NCBI GenBank assembly: GCA_003996215.1
Contig: QJPP01000446.1
Coordinates: forward strand, 1 to 64,000
Origin: Jaltomata sinuosa
Taxonomy: Eukaryota > Streptophyta > Magnoliopsida > Solanales > Solanaceae
Length of the DNA: 64,000 bases
Reading direction: 5' to 3'
In this document: one piece after another, positions 11,837 to 24,225 of the stretch
Numbering within the stretch: position 1 is the stretch's first letter
How the letters are laid out: each line of letters starts with the position of its first letter
Made by a program: the position numbers and the translations under genes
Notes under the pieces: generated by a model
The model's database searches: none
What the model saw: only the letters and a program-made list of their open reading frames with translations
What the model was told of the DNA's origin: nothing

Positions 11837-13167
11837 TCTATATGTATCTTCTTGGACTATAGAAATATTAAATATGATATTGGCTATTGGTATGATCTCT
11901 TTGACAAGATGTGAAGAACGATATTTGTGTTGTGTATGATAGGTGAAGAAACCATATGCTTATATATTTGGGATTCTATTATCTTTTTGAATTTATTTTT
12001 TTCATATTATTTTTGCCCCTTTCATTAATTATCTAGTAAAAAAATAAGCTAAAATAGATCATGTGCATACACACGCTTATACTCGAAAAAAAAAGAAAAA
12101 AGAGGAATTTTAATGTATTTCATTTAGTTCGTTTAAACTCAAGTCGATCTAACCTCATTGTCTCTCAAGTCTTAAAAACAATATAGTACAAAATCAAAGA
12201 TTTTGAGTAATATTCAACACTCTTTAAGCTAATCAAGGATTCTGCATAAGAAATAAAGTCAAGCCTAAACATTTTGCATTCAACATATTGAAACAAATGA
12301 GAAAAGTTTATGTCCCTCGTGTATATTAAATACAAAGAACATTTTCAATTATAAAAACAATGAGAAAAATCCATTCTCACTAAACATATATACTAAGATA
12401 ATAAATTGAAATTAAACTCAACCACCCACAAAAGGGGTTGAGACGACGAGGTCCATCTGTTTGAGTCTGAAAGAATTAAATGAAATAAGACATTTAGACC
12501 CCCCCCCCCACCCACCCCCACCTCCTCCCTATTTTTTTCTAGTATATGTGTATATGCACATAGAATGTTTTAACTTATTTTCTTTATTATATAATTAGTG
12601 AAACTGTGAAAGAGGTAAATAATACGAAAAAATAAGTTCAGGAGGGTGATAGGACCTCCGCATATGTAATTAACAATTTCACCATAATTTATATGACCTT
12701 TTTTATTTTTAAGATTCAAACTATATGTATTTTGACCAACTTATAGTATCTTTCATATATTTTTTGAATATTTAAATTTTGAAAATATTAAATTGATCTA
12801 ATTCAATTAATTTAGTTTTAAATATTAGTCAAACTGACTCTCGAGAATCAATGACTGCCACCTAAATTGGGACGCAAGGAGTACTTGCTATATAAAGAAG
12901 AATTGACATTAACAATAATAGACTGATCAATGTATGTGGAATACACAAAGCTATTTTATAGTTCCATGATTATATAACAATAATTTGACTATGGAATATG
13001 AATACTATCACATTCATCAGCTGCAAATAGGTTTAAACATAACTAACATATAAACCTATATATTCTTGCTTAAAGAAAAAAAAAACTAGGATTAATTAGT
13101 CAATTTGTCCAAAACACATTGTGTCTACTCTAAATCCACCACAATCAAGAGTCTCTAATGAAATTAA
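11837..13167. other. Intergenic DNA between the two paralogues
   Basis: AT-rich sequence without a convincing gene. It holds the promoter of the broken copy (11930-11970), a poly-C tract with CCACC repeats (12500-12530), and 3' flanking DNA of the intact copy. Confidence 0.4.
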
Positions 13168-13416
13168 TTAATGCAGCGAGAGCATAATCATAGTCTCTCC
13201 TTCCAAGGATGTTGCAGGAGCATAGTCATAATCTCCATCACCGTCATCTCCTTCCAAAGATGCTACAGGAGCGTAGTCATAATCTGCATCATTGTCATCA
13301 CCGTCTCCTTCTAAGCATGCAACTGGAGGATAATCATACCTGTCATTGCCATCATCATCTCCATCTGAACACAACCTTTTCTTGTCGAACCCAATAATCT
13401 TGAACATACCAGCCAT
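13168..13416 (-). CDS. Small acidic protein with three tyrosine-containing tandem repeats, unknown function
   Basis: The product is 82 residues. It has a short basic N-terminus (MAGMFKI, FDKKR), then three repeats of about 17-19 residues with the core Y-D-Y-[AP]-P-[VA]-[AT]-[SC]-L-E-G separated by D/G/N-rich linkers. I see no signal peptide or membrane segment. An ATG at 13482 is in frame, but it lies upstream of the start site expected from the TATA box at 13491-13498. The ATG at 13416 also aligns with the start of the paralogue, so 13416 was chosen. Compared with the paralogue, about 13 bases are missing after the third repeat; the last ten residues are read in another frame (ending MIMLSLH). 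Acidic residues next to tyrosine resemble tyrosine-sulfation contexts of plant peptide precursors, but a secretion signal is lacking. I do not recognise the family. Confidence 0.6.
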   Translation of the reverse strand: MAGMFKIIGFDKKRLCSDGDDDGNDRYDYPPVACLEGDGDDNDADYDYAPVASLEGDDGDGDYDYAPATSLEGETMIMLSLH

Positions 13417-13488
13417 TGTATATATCTTCTTTCTTAGAATATGAAGAATTGTGTTTGTGGTTTGAATAGGTGAGGAAACCATATTATG

Positions 13489-13498
13489 CTTATATAAA
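13489..13498 (-). promoter_or_regulatory. TATA box of the acidic-repeat gene
   Basis: TTTATATA on the minus strand lies 73 bases upstream of the chosen ATG. The surrounding promoter block is conserved in the remnant at 11191-11320, and more loosely at 11940-11970. Confidence 0.55.
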
Positions 13499-13675
13499 GG
13501 AAAGAGACAACTATTGGAGTCATTTGGACACGTTAGGAAGTGTGTTATGTCACCTCAAAAATGTGCACAGCCATATGCTTGGCTGCATTTAAGCTACTTT
13601 TCACTTTACATGTAATCATATATATGAGAATCTTAAGTTGTAAATATGCCACACTCTATACACACCGATAGAGAT

Positions 13676-14216
13676 AGAGGTTTTCTGTCATCGCGAATCG
13701 ATTGAAAGTTTATACTATAAAACTTGATTTTCTCACTTACTTTTCATCGAATCAACATATTGAGAAAACACAGATTTTCACCAGGTACTAGGAAGTTTCC
13801 TAATTTTTACACTATTATTTCTTTTTCTTCTAATTCAATAAAAATATCTGTGAAAATAGTCGTTTGAACAATTTTTAGTGGAAAGTTTTAATGAAAAATA
13901 GTGATTTTAGTAGTGAAAGAAGAGCATCCAATTCAAATTAAGATAATAATTAGCAGACACACTGGTAAAAAATTATTATTTTCTCACTAAAAAATATTTA
14001 GTGACTATTCTCACAGATATTTTGATTGAATCAGTGCGAAACCAAAAAATGTAGTGTTTTCACATGAAAAACTTAGAAAATTTTCCAATGTTTCAATGAG
14101 AATCTGTTTCCCACCATGCGTTTTCTCCGTGAGCTGATTTGATGAAAAATGAGTGAAAAAAATCAAATTTTATAACACAATTTTTTTTATTAATTCGCGG
14201 TAAGAAAAACTTCTGG
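13676..14216. mobile_element. Foldback element with long imperfect inverted arms
   Basis: The left arm (about 13676-13895) and the right arm (about 13965-14216) are imperfect reverse complements over about 220-250 bp. Matching outer ends are GAGGTTTTCTGTCATCGCGAA and, reverse-complemented, GAAGTTTTTCTTACCGCGAA. Matching inner segments include AATATCTGTGA(A/G)AATAGTC and CACTTACTTTTCATC / CACTCATTTTTCATC. There is no coding frame. It is non-autonomous; a target duplication was not resolved. Confidence 0.75.
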
Positions 14217-14519
14217 TTCTATAATTTACACATGATTTTGATTAAATTTTTTTCGTTTTGTTTAAATAGGTAGAGATGTGTGCATGACACGTGGAAGTGT
14301 GTCATATCTATGTGGATGCTTAGTTGGCATGCCACAGAGAAATGGTAACACTACTGCAGAACGAATACGTGTTTCAACGACAATAGGTCGACATGTTCTT
14401 TGACAAAAAAAAAGGTTTTAAAATGTCGACAAATATTCATTAGTACATCACTAGAAATAAAGATTTTTTCGATGCAGTAGGAAATTTATATTATAAAACA
14501 TAATTTTTCCACTCATTTT

Positions 14520-17500
14520 CTATCACACATAATTCATTGATTATAACACACGAAAAAACTAAAAAAAAAGTTATTTTCCATTTCGGGTCACGTTTGAAAT
14601 CCAAAAAGCTCATGTTTGCCTCTCCGAACCAACGCGAACCATTAAATAAGTCGTCATGGACGCTCACGAAAAATTTTGGCAAAAAAACCGTCTGACGCAC
14701 ATATCACACAAAATTCATGGACTATAACACACGAAAAAATCGAAAAATTCTTATTTCCCTTTTCGGGCCACGTTTGAAATTCAAAAAGTCCACGTTTTTT
14801 CCAACGAATCAACGTGCGCCATAAAATAGGTAGTCACGAACGCCACCAAAACTTTCGGCCAAAAAAAATGTCACCGGACGCACATATCTCACAAAATCCA
14901 TGGACTTAACACACGAAAAAAATCAAAAAATCCCTATTTTCCATTTCAGGCCATGTTTGAAATCCAAAAAGCTCATGTTTGCCCCCTTCGAACCAACGCG
15001 CGCCATTAAATAGATCGTCACGGACGCCCACAAAATATTTCGGCCAAAAAACCGCCAGACGCACATATCACACAAAATTCATGGACTATAACACACGAAA
15101 AAACTAAAAAATCCCTATTTCCCGTTCTGGGCCACGTTTGGAATCTATTAAGCTCACGTTTGCCCCTCCGAACCAACGTGCGCCATTAAATAGGTCGTCA
15201 CTGACGCCCTCAAAATATTTCGGCCAAAAAACCTCTAGACGCACATATCACACAAAATTCATGGACTATAACACACGAAAAAATTGAAAAATTCCTATTT
15301 TTCATTCTGGGCCACGTTTGAAATTCAAAAAGCCCATGTTTGCCCCTCCGAACTAAAATACCGACGGACGCACATATCACACAAAATTCATAGACTATAA
15401 CACACGAAAAAATTGAAAAATTCCTATTTCCCGTTTTGGGCCACGATTGAAATCCAAAAAGCCCACGTTTGCCCCTCCGAACCAACGCGCGCCATAAAAT
15501 AGCTCGTCACGGATGCCCACAAAAAATTTCGGTCAAAATATCGTCGGACGCACATATGACACAAAATCCATGGACTATAACACACAAAAAAATTGAAAAA
15601 TCCCAATTTCTCATTCCGGGCCACGTTTGAAATCCAAAAGGCCCATGTTAAATCCTCCAAACCAACGCGTGCCATTAAATAGCTCGTCACGGACGCCCGC
15701 AAAAAAATTTGTCCAAAATACCGCCGGACGCACATGTCACACAAAATCCATGGACTATAACACACGAAAAAATCAAAAAATTCCTATTTCCCGTTCCGGG
15801 CCACGTTTGAAATTCAAAAAGCCCACGTTTTCCCCTCTGAATCAACGTGCGCCATTAAATAGCTCGTCCCGAACGCCCGCAAAATTTTTTGGCAAAAATA
15901 CTGTCTCACGCACATATCACACAAAATCCATGGACTATAACACACGAAAAAATCAAAAAATCTCTATTTCTCATTCCGGGCCACGTTTGAAATCCAAAAT
16001 GCTCACATTTGCCCTTCCGAACTTGCGCCATTAATTAGCTCATCACGGACGCCCACGAAAAATTTCAGCCAAAATATCGTCGGACGCACATATCACACAT
16101 AATCTATGGACAATAACACGCGAAAATACGAAAAAATACCTATTTGCCGTTCCGGGCCACATTTGAAATGCAATAGGCCCACGTTTGCCACTCCGAACCA
16201 ACGCGCACCCATAAATAGCTCGTCACGGACGCACACAAAAAATTTTGGCCAAAATACCGCCAGACGCACATATCACACAAAATTCATAGACTGTAACACA
16301 CGAAAAAACTGAAAAATTCCTATTTTCCGTTTCGGGCCACGTTTGAAATAAAAAATTCTCACGTTTATCCCTCCAAACCAACACGCGCCATTAAATAGCT
16401 AGTCACGTATGCCCGCAAAATATTTCAGCGAAAATACCACCGGACGCACATATCACACAAACTTCATGGACTATAACACACGAAATAACCAAAAAATCTC
16501 TATTTCCTGTTTCGGGCTACGTTTGAAATCCAAAAAGCCCACGTTTGTCCCTCTGAACCTACGTGCGCCATAAAATAGCTCGTCACGGACGCCCACAAAA
16601 ATTTTCGACCAAAATACCGTCGGACGCACATATCACAAAAAATCCATGGACTATCACACACGAAAAAATCGAAAAATCCCTATTTTTCGTTCTGGGCCAC
16701 GTTTGAAATCCAAAAAGCCCACGTTTTCTCCACGTTTGAAATCCAAAAAGCTCACATTTGCCCCTCCGAACTTGCGCCATTAAGTAGCTCGTCACGGACG
16801 CCCACAAAAAATTTCAGCTAAAATATCGCCGGACGCACATATCACACATAATCATGGACAATAACACACGAAAATACTGAAAAATACCTATTTTTCATTC
16901 CGGGCCACGTTTGAAATGCAATAGGCCCACGTTTGCCACTCCGAACCAACGCGCACCCATAAATAGCTCGTCACGGACGCCCACAAAAATTTTTAGCCAA
17001 AATACCGCCAGACGCACATATCACACAAAATCCATGGACTGTAACACACGAAAAAACTGAAAAATTCCTATTTCCCATTTCGGGCCACGTTTGAAATCCA
17101 AAATTCTCACGTTTGCCTCTCCAAACCAACACGCGCCATTAAATAGCTAGTCACGGATGCCCGCAAAATATTTCGACGAAAATACCACCGAACGCACATA
17201 TCACACAAAATCCATGGACTACAACACACGAAAAAACTAAAAAATCCCTATTTCCCGTTTCGGGCTACGTTTGAAATCCAAAAATCCCACGTTTGCCCCT
17301 CTGAACCTACGTGCGCCATAAAATAGCTCGTCACGGACGCCCACAAAAATTTTCGACCAAAATAACGCCGGACGCACATATCACAAAAAATCCATGGACT
17401 ATGACACACGAAAAAATAAAAAAATCACTATTTTCCGTTCTGGGCCACGTTTGAAATCCAAAAAGCCCACGTTTTCTCCACCGAACCAACGCGCGCCATT

Positions 17501-19675
17501 AAATATCTCATCACGGACGCCCACGAAAATTTTTGTCCAAAATACCGCTGGACGCACATATCACTCAAAATCCATGGACTATATCACACGAAAAAACTGA
17601 AAAATCCCTATTTTTCGTTCCTGGCCACGTTTAAAATCCAAAAAGCCCACGTTTGCCCCTCCGAACTAACGCGCGCCATTAAATAGCTCATCACGGACGC
17701 CAGCGAAAAAATTTGGCCAAAATACCGCCAGACGCACATATCACACAAAATTCATGGATTATAATACACGAAAACACTAAAAAATTCCTATTTCCTGTTC
17801 AGGGCCACGTTTGAAATTCAAAAAACCCACTTTTTCCCTTACGAACCAACGCGTGCCATTAAATAAGTCATCACGGATGCCCACAAAAAAATTTCGATCA
17901 AAATACCGCCGGACACACATATCACACAAAAGCCATGGACTATAACACATGAAAAAACCAAAAAATCCCTATTTCGAGTTCCGGGCCACGTTTGAAATCC
18001 AAAAAGCTCACGTTTGCCCCTCAAAACCAACGCGCGCCGTTAAATAGCTCATCACGGACTCCCACGAAAAATTTCATCCAAAATACCTCGAGACGCACAT
18101 ATCACACAAAATTCATGGACTATAACACACGATAAAATCAAAAAAATTCCTATTTCCCGTTCTGGGCCACGTTTGAAATTCAAAAAGCCCATGTTTTCTC
18201 CTCCGAACCAACGCGCACCATTAATTAGGTCGTCCCGGACGCCCACAAAATATTTCGGCCAAAAAACCTCCGGACGCACATATCACACAAAATCCATTGA
18301 CTATAACACACGAAAAACCGAAAAATCCCTATTTTCCATTCCGGGCCACGTTTGAAATCCAAAAGGCCCATGTTTGCTTCCTCCGAACCAACGCGCGCCA
18401 TTAAATAGCTCATCATGGACGCCCACGAAAAGTTTTGGCCAAAATACCGCTGGACGCACATATCACACAAAATCCATGGACTAGCACACGAAAAAACTGA
18501 AAAATCCTTATTTTCCATTGCGGGCCACGTTTGAAATCCAAAAAGCACACGTTTTTTCCTCTGAACCAACGCGCGCCATTAAATAAGTCGTCACGGACGC
18601 CCACGAAAATTTTTGGCCAAAATACCGTTGGACACACATATCACACAAAATCAATGGACTATAACACACGAAAAAACTGAAAAATCTCTATTTTGCATTC
18701 CGGGAAACGTTTGAAATCCAAAAAGCTCACGTTTGCCCTTTCGAACCAACGCGTGCCATTAAATAACTCGTCACGGACTACCACAAAAAATTTCATCCAA
18801 AATACCTCCGGACGCACATATCACACAAAATTCATGGACTATAGCACACGAAAAAACCAAAAAATTCTTATTTCTCGTTCTGAGCCACGTTTGAAATCTA
18901 AAAAGCCCACGTTTTCTCCTCTGAACCAACGGGCGCCATTAATTAGATCGTCACGAATGCCCACAAAATATTTTGGCCAAAAAACCTCCGGACGCACATA
19001 TCACACAAAATCCATGGACTATAACACACGAAAAAATCGAAAAATCTCTATTTCCCATTCCGGGCCACGTTTGAAATCTAAAAGGCCCATGTTTGCCCCT
19101 CTGAACTAACGCACGCCATTAAATAGCTCGTCATGGACGCTCACAAAAATTTTTAGCCAAAATACTGCCGGACGCACATATCGCACAAAATCCATGGACT
19201 ATAACACACGAAAAAATAGAAAAATCCCTATTTCCCGTTTCGGGCCACGTTTGAAATCCAAAAAGCCCATTTTTGCCCCTTTGAACCAACGCGCGCCATT
19301 AAATAGCTCGTCACGGATGCCCATGAAAAATTTCAACCAAAATACCACCGAAAACACATATCGTACAAAATCCATGGACAAAATCACACGAAAAAACTGA
19401 AAAATTCCTATTTTCCATTCCTCGCCATGTTTGAAATCCAAAATGCCCACATTTTCTCTTCTGAATCAACGCGCGCCATTAAATAGCTCATCACGGACGC
19501 CAGCAAAAAATTTCAGCCAAAATACCTTCGGACGCACATATCACACAAAATCCATGGACTATACACACGAAAAAACCAAAAAATCCCTATTTCTCGTTCT
19601 GGGCCACGTTTGAAATCCAAAAAGCCCACATTTGCCCCTCCTAACCAACGCGCACCTTTAAATAGCTAGTCACGG
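14520..19675. repeat. Satellite array, 180-bp monomer, about 28 copies
   Basis: A head-to-tail repeat with a steady 180-bp period; the marker 'cacatatcacaca' recurs at 15065, 15245, 15554, 15734, 15914 and so on. Conserved parts include CACGTTTGAAATCCAAAAAG, CCAACGCGCGCCATTAAATA, CGTCACGGACGCCCAC and CCATGGACTATAACACACG. Monomers differ by roughly 5-15 per cent. Some are shortened, for instance a spacing of about 129 bp before 15374. Short frames in the array are by-products of the repeat and not genes. Confidence 0.95.
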
Positions 19676-21255
19676 TAGCTCGAATGCCTTGAGACAAGCA
19701 TCATCAAATACAAATTTTACCTCTTTCTCCAACAACTTGCACAACGAATTTGCAATTTTGGAGAAGTCCTTGATAAATCGCCGATAAAACCCTGCATGAC
19801 CCAAGAAACTCCGGATACCTTTCACAGAAACTGGTAGAGGCAATTTTTCAATCACCTCAATCTTTGCTCTATCAACTTCTATGCCCTTCTTCGAAATTCG
19901 GTGACCAAGTACGATGCCTTCTTTGACCATGAAGTGACACTTCTCCCAATTCAGCACTAGGTTGCACTCTTCACACCGTTTCAACACACAACCCAGATGA
20001 TCTAGACAATCTTCAAAAGAGTCACCCACCAGAGAAAAGTCATTCATAAATACTTCTATCGTGTCCTCCACCATATCAGAAAAGATCGACATCATACATC
20101 GCTGAAAAGTTGTTGGCGCATTGCAAAGACCAAACGACATCCTTTTGAAGGAGAAAGTCCCATATGGGCATGTGAATGTGATTTTCTCTTGGTCTTCTGG
20201 GGCAATAGAGATCTGATTATACCCAGAATAACCATCAAGAAAATAGTACCAACCTCTACCTGCAAGACGGTCTAGCATCTGATCCATGAATGGCATTGGA
20301 AAATGGTCCTTCTCAGTCCATGCATTCAACTTTCTGTAATCCATGCATATCAACTCATCAGTATCAACTCATTTTTAGCATTAAGGACCACAGTAATCCC
20401 TCCTTTCTTTGGCACGCACTGAACTGGGCTCACCCACTTGTTGTCAGAAATCAGGTAAACCACACCTGCATCCAGCCACTTTATGATCTCCTTCTTAACG
20501 ACTTTTTACATAGGCTGATTCAACCTACGCTGATGCTCAATAGACGGAACACAATCAAGCTCAAGCTGGATTTTGTGAGTGCAGATTCCAGGCAGAATCC
20601 CAATAATGTCTGCGATGGTCCACCCAATAGCTCTCTTAAACTTTCTCAATACTGCAACCAGAGCCTCAACCTGCGTTTCACCCAAATCTGCAGCAATGAT
20701 TACCGGCAAGGTCTCATGATCTCCCAAAAATACATACCTAAGATGAGCTGGCAGTGCTTTGAGCTCCAAGACGGGCGGCTCCTCAATGGATGGACGAGCT
20801 GGTGGTGTCGTCCTATTCTTAAGGTCCAAATCCAGCTTCTTAGGTGCATAAGTGTAAGTCCCCAAACCTGTAAGGGCTGCAGCCATCTCTTCATATTCAT
20901 CAATGTCGTCACCCTCATAATTCATGATGACTGCCGCAAGGGCTTCTACCCCAAGTCGCTCCTCAATAGGTACCACTAGCTGGTCTTCATCAACTACATC
21001 AATCACTGACACCACTTTCATATCATCATGATGCTTCATCGATTTTCACACATTGAAGGTCACCTCTTTATTATTTAGCCTGAATTTCATCTGACCTGTT
21101 TCCAAGTCAACCAAAGCACGCCCAGTAGCCAAGAATGGTCTCCCCAAGATAATGGGCACCTCAAAGTTGACCTCGCAATCTAAGATAACAAAATCTGCAG
21201 GAAAGATGAAAGCGTCAACCTTTACCAATTCAGACAGAATTTGACGGTTCATAGT
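19676..21255 (-). pseudogene. Athila-like retrotransposon pol fragment (protease end and RT), degenerate
   Basis: On the minus strand, 21252-21046 encodes a protease C-terminal part (ILGRPFLATGRALVD). 21039-20506 continues in the same frame after one stop codon. 20353-19676 encodes RT fingers and palm (MDYRKLN, DGYSGYNQI, FGLCNAPTTFQRCM). The frame is broken between 20506 and 20353 by a stop and a small tandem duplication. The catalytic motif reads F-M-N-D in place of F-M/V-D-D, which would disable RT. RNase H and integrase are missing: the fragment ends abruptly at satellite DNA. The style fits the Athila/Tat branch of Ty3-gypsy. Confidence 0.85.
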
Positions 21256-23176
21256 GTACCCGGAATGGGGTAGGTGATGGCTTACGATTCCTGTGAATGT
21301 TGTATGTTTTGTACTCCTATCTAAGTGTTTGTATGAATTGCATTGCTTAGATGAAATTGTGTAAAATGTCCAAGGGTCCTGTCTTACAATATGTGAGTTG
21401 AATAGTTTGTTACTTGTTGGTTTACAAGTTGTGTGTTCATTATTTGACTGTGGATTATTGACATCCGGTTAGCTCGGGTACCACGCCTGGTAAAGGTATA
21501 CTAATGATTGGCACGGGTACCACGCCTGGTACAAGTATAACAAATGGTTGGCTCGGGTACCACGCCTGGTATGAATTATACTAACGGTTGGCTCGGGTAC
21601 CACGCCTGATACAGGATATACTAACGGTTGACTAAGGTACCACGCCTGGTACTGGTTTATTTTACTGCATCATTGCATTGATATTGTTGTATTGCATTAA
21701 CTGTTATTGATTTCGTGAGTGGACCGGGCTATTTTATAGAAATGTGATAATTGTTGGTGGTCCTTGAGTGGCCGAGAATTCTGTCCTATCTAGTTAAGTT
21801 GATCTTGGTGTAGGCCGGATGGATATATTACATTGTGCATTTGATCTTGGTGTAGGCCGGGTGGTTATATTACATTGTGCATTGGTCTTGGTGTAGATCG
21901 GGTTATTATGTTGATTATTATTTGGTCTTGGTGTAGGCCGGGTTAGTATGTTGATTATATTTGATCTTGCTGTAGGCCGGGTTATTATATTGTGAGTTTG
22001 GTCTTGATATAAGTCGGGTTATTATATTATATTGTGGGTTTGGTCTTGGTGTAGGCTAGGTTATTATGTTTAATTATTAGTTGGTCTTGGTGTAGACTGA
22101 ATTTCCCATGTTAACACCTAGATGTGTTAGGGGGATCCGGACTATGTAAAAGAGGTTATAAGTTCACAAATTATTGTCATTAAGTGTACTAATGGCAGTC
22201 AGGAATTAGTTGTGGTTATAAGCTAAGGGTGGGTCTTGGCGTAGACCGGGTAGCTTGTTGAACACTTAGGTGTGATTAGAGGATCCTTGGAGGGTCCGGA
22301 TTTCGGGATTAGAAAGGAATTTAGATATAACTTTGTTGTTGCCATTGAAGGTGTCAATGGTTGCTAGGTGAATTCCATGTGATTGGTAAATTGGGAGTAA
22401 GACTGATAGTCTGGGGTTGTAGTTGTTGGTTGTTGTAACCAGGATGGAAAGTTGTCCTAGAGGTCCGTGAAGGGTCCGGACGCTGGTAAGTAATACTACG
22501 GGTATAAGTGGTTGGTTGGGCAGTTAGTCGGGTTAAGTCTGAATAGCTAGTCAAGGAGGTGACTTGGGAAGTCTAGGTGCCAAGGTAACTTGGGAAGTCT
22601 AGGTGTCAAGGTGACTTGGGAAGTCTAGGTGACAAGGTAACTTGGTAAGTCTAAAGGTTAGGATGGTCGGTTCCGGAAGGGGTGAAGCATTTACCTTGTG
22701 CATTTTATCTTGACTTTTATATGATGGTAGGAGTGAATTCGGGTCAGCCGATGATGCCTATCAGTACGTGTATTTGTACTGATTCTACTCTTGCTATACC
22801 TTTTTGGGTATAGTCTGGTTGCAGGATTGATGATGTTTCACAGGTTCAGGATTGCGATGATCGTCCAACAACTCTTACTTTTACTTATATGGTGAGAGTT
22901 GAGTCTTTTTTATTTTTGTATCATCTTGTAGTAGCTCTTGTACCGGCTTAGACTAGGTTCTAGGGAGGGTTGTCTCATATTGTAAATACTTTTTCGCAAG
23001 TTTTGTAAGTCGTTTATTTCCTGAAATTTTGTAAAGGAAGTTTCATGTATAAAAAGGGATTTTATTTCATGAGTTATTTCTTTTTTCGCATTACCTGTTG
23101 GTTCGGGTGGTAAGGGTTCTCCTACCTAGGTGGATTAGAGTAGGTGCCCGCACGGCCTGGTAGTTGGATCGTGACA
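21256..23176 (+). mobile_element. LTR-like fragment of a Ty3-gypsy (Del/Tekay-type) element with internal minisatellites
   Basis: The right end (AAGGGTTCTCCTACCTAGG, then GTGCCCGCACGGCCTGG and GGATCGTGACA) resembles the 3' end of Del/Tekay LTRs as I know them. The left end is not a clear TG start, so the piece may be truncated. Inside are three tandem-repeat blocks: about 40 bp x5 at 21470-21660 ('gggtaccacgcctggta'), 40-50 bp x7-8 at 21785-22110 ('ggtcttggtgtaggccggg'), and about 28 bp x4 at 22555-22655 ('cttgggaagtctaggtg'). No coding frame. Confidence 0.6.
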
Positions 23177-23955
23177 CCAAAAAGCTCGTTTGCTCCTCCG
23201 AACCAACGCACGCCATTAAATAGGTCATCACGAACGCTCACGAAAAATTTTGGCCAAAAAACTGCCGGACGCATATATCACAAAAAATTCATGGACTATA
23301 ACACACGAAAAACCCCCCAAAAAACCCTATTTCTCATTTTGGGCCACGTTTGAAATCCAAAAAGCCCAAGCCCTCTAAACCAACGCGCGCCATTAAATAG
23401 GTCGTCACGGACGCCCACAAGATAATTCAGCCAAAAAACTGTCGGACGCACATATCACACAAAATTCATGGACTATAACACACAAAAAAACTGAAAAATC
23501 CCTATTTTCCGTTCCGTCCACGTTTGAAATCCAAAAAGCCCATATTTGCTCCTCCGAACTAGCGCGTGCCATTAAATAAGTCGTTACGGATGCCCACAAA
23601 AAATTTTGGCCAAAAAACCACCGGACGCACATATCACACAAAATTCATGGACTATAACACACAAAAAAAACTAAAAAATCCCTATTTCTCATTCTGGGGT
23701 CACGTTTGAAATTCAAAAAGCCCACGTTTGCCCTTTCGAACCAACGCGCGCCATTAAATAGGTCGTCACGGATGCCCACAAAAAATTTTAGCCAAAAAAT
23801 CATCGGACACACATATCACACAAAATCCGTGGACTATAACACACGAAAAAACCAAAAAATCTCTATTTTCCATTTCGGGCCACGTTTGAAATCCAAAAAG
23901 CCCATGTTTGCCCCTTCGAACCAACGCGCGCCATTAAATAGGTAATCACGAACGC
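23177..23955. repeat. Satellite array, second block, about 4 copies
   Basis: Same 180-bp monomer and orientation as 14520-19675. It resumes at the CCAAAAAGCTC position of the monomer, which is about 75 bp earlier in phase than where the left block stops. Confidence 0.93.
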
Positions 23956-23969
23956 CTTGGTAAGATTAT

Positions 23970-24062
23970 CAGAAACAACTTCTTTACCTCGCCTCTGAGG
24001 TAGAGGTACAAACTGTGTATACTTTACCCTCCTTACATCTCACTTTGTGGAAATACACAGGG
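23970..24062 (+). mobile_element. SINE 3' fragment (TS-like, TTG tail)
   Basis: Matches the body of the SINE at 30141 and 43335: CAACTTCTTTACCTCGC, GAGGTAGAGGTA, then a short GTTGTTG end. The 5' tRNA-like head is absent. Confidence 0.65.
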
Positions 24063-24225
24063 TATGTTGTTGTACAAGAAGTGAGAAAATTTTGATAGTT
24101 TTCATAACTTGTGAAATTTTCATTTTTATGGGAAAAAATACAACTTAAAAAATCTAAATTGCATATTCAAATAAAAATTTAATTTCATATCGCATATCCA
24201 AACAGACCCTACAACAAATAAAAAG

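Noticed and set aside
15210..19613. Many frames of 60-140 codons in the satellite as proteins
   Set aside because: They recur with the 180-bp period on both strands and are by-products of the repeat unit, whose length is a multiple of three.
20290..20979. Plus-strand 229-codon frame
   Set aside because: It lies antisense to the Athila-like RT fragment and shows no domain of its own.
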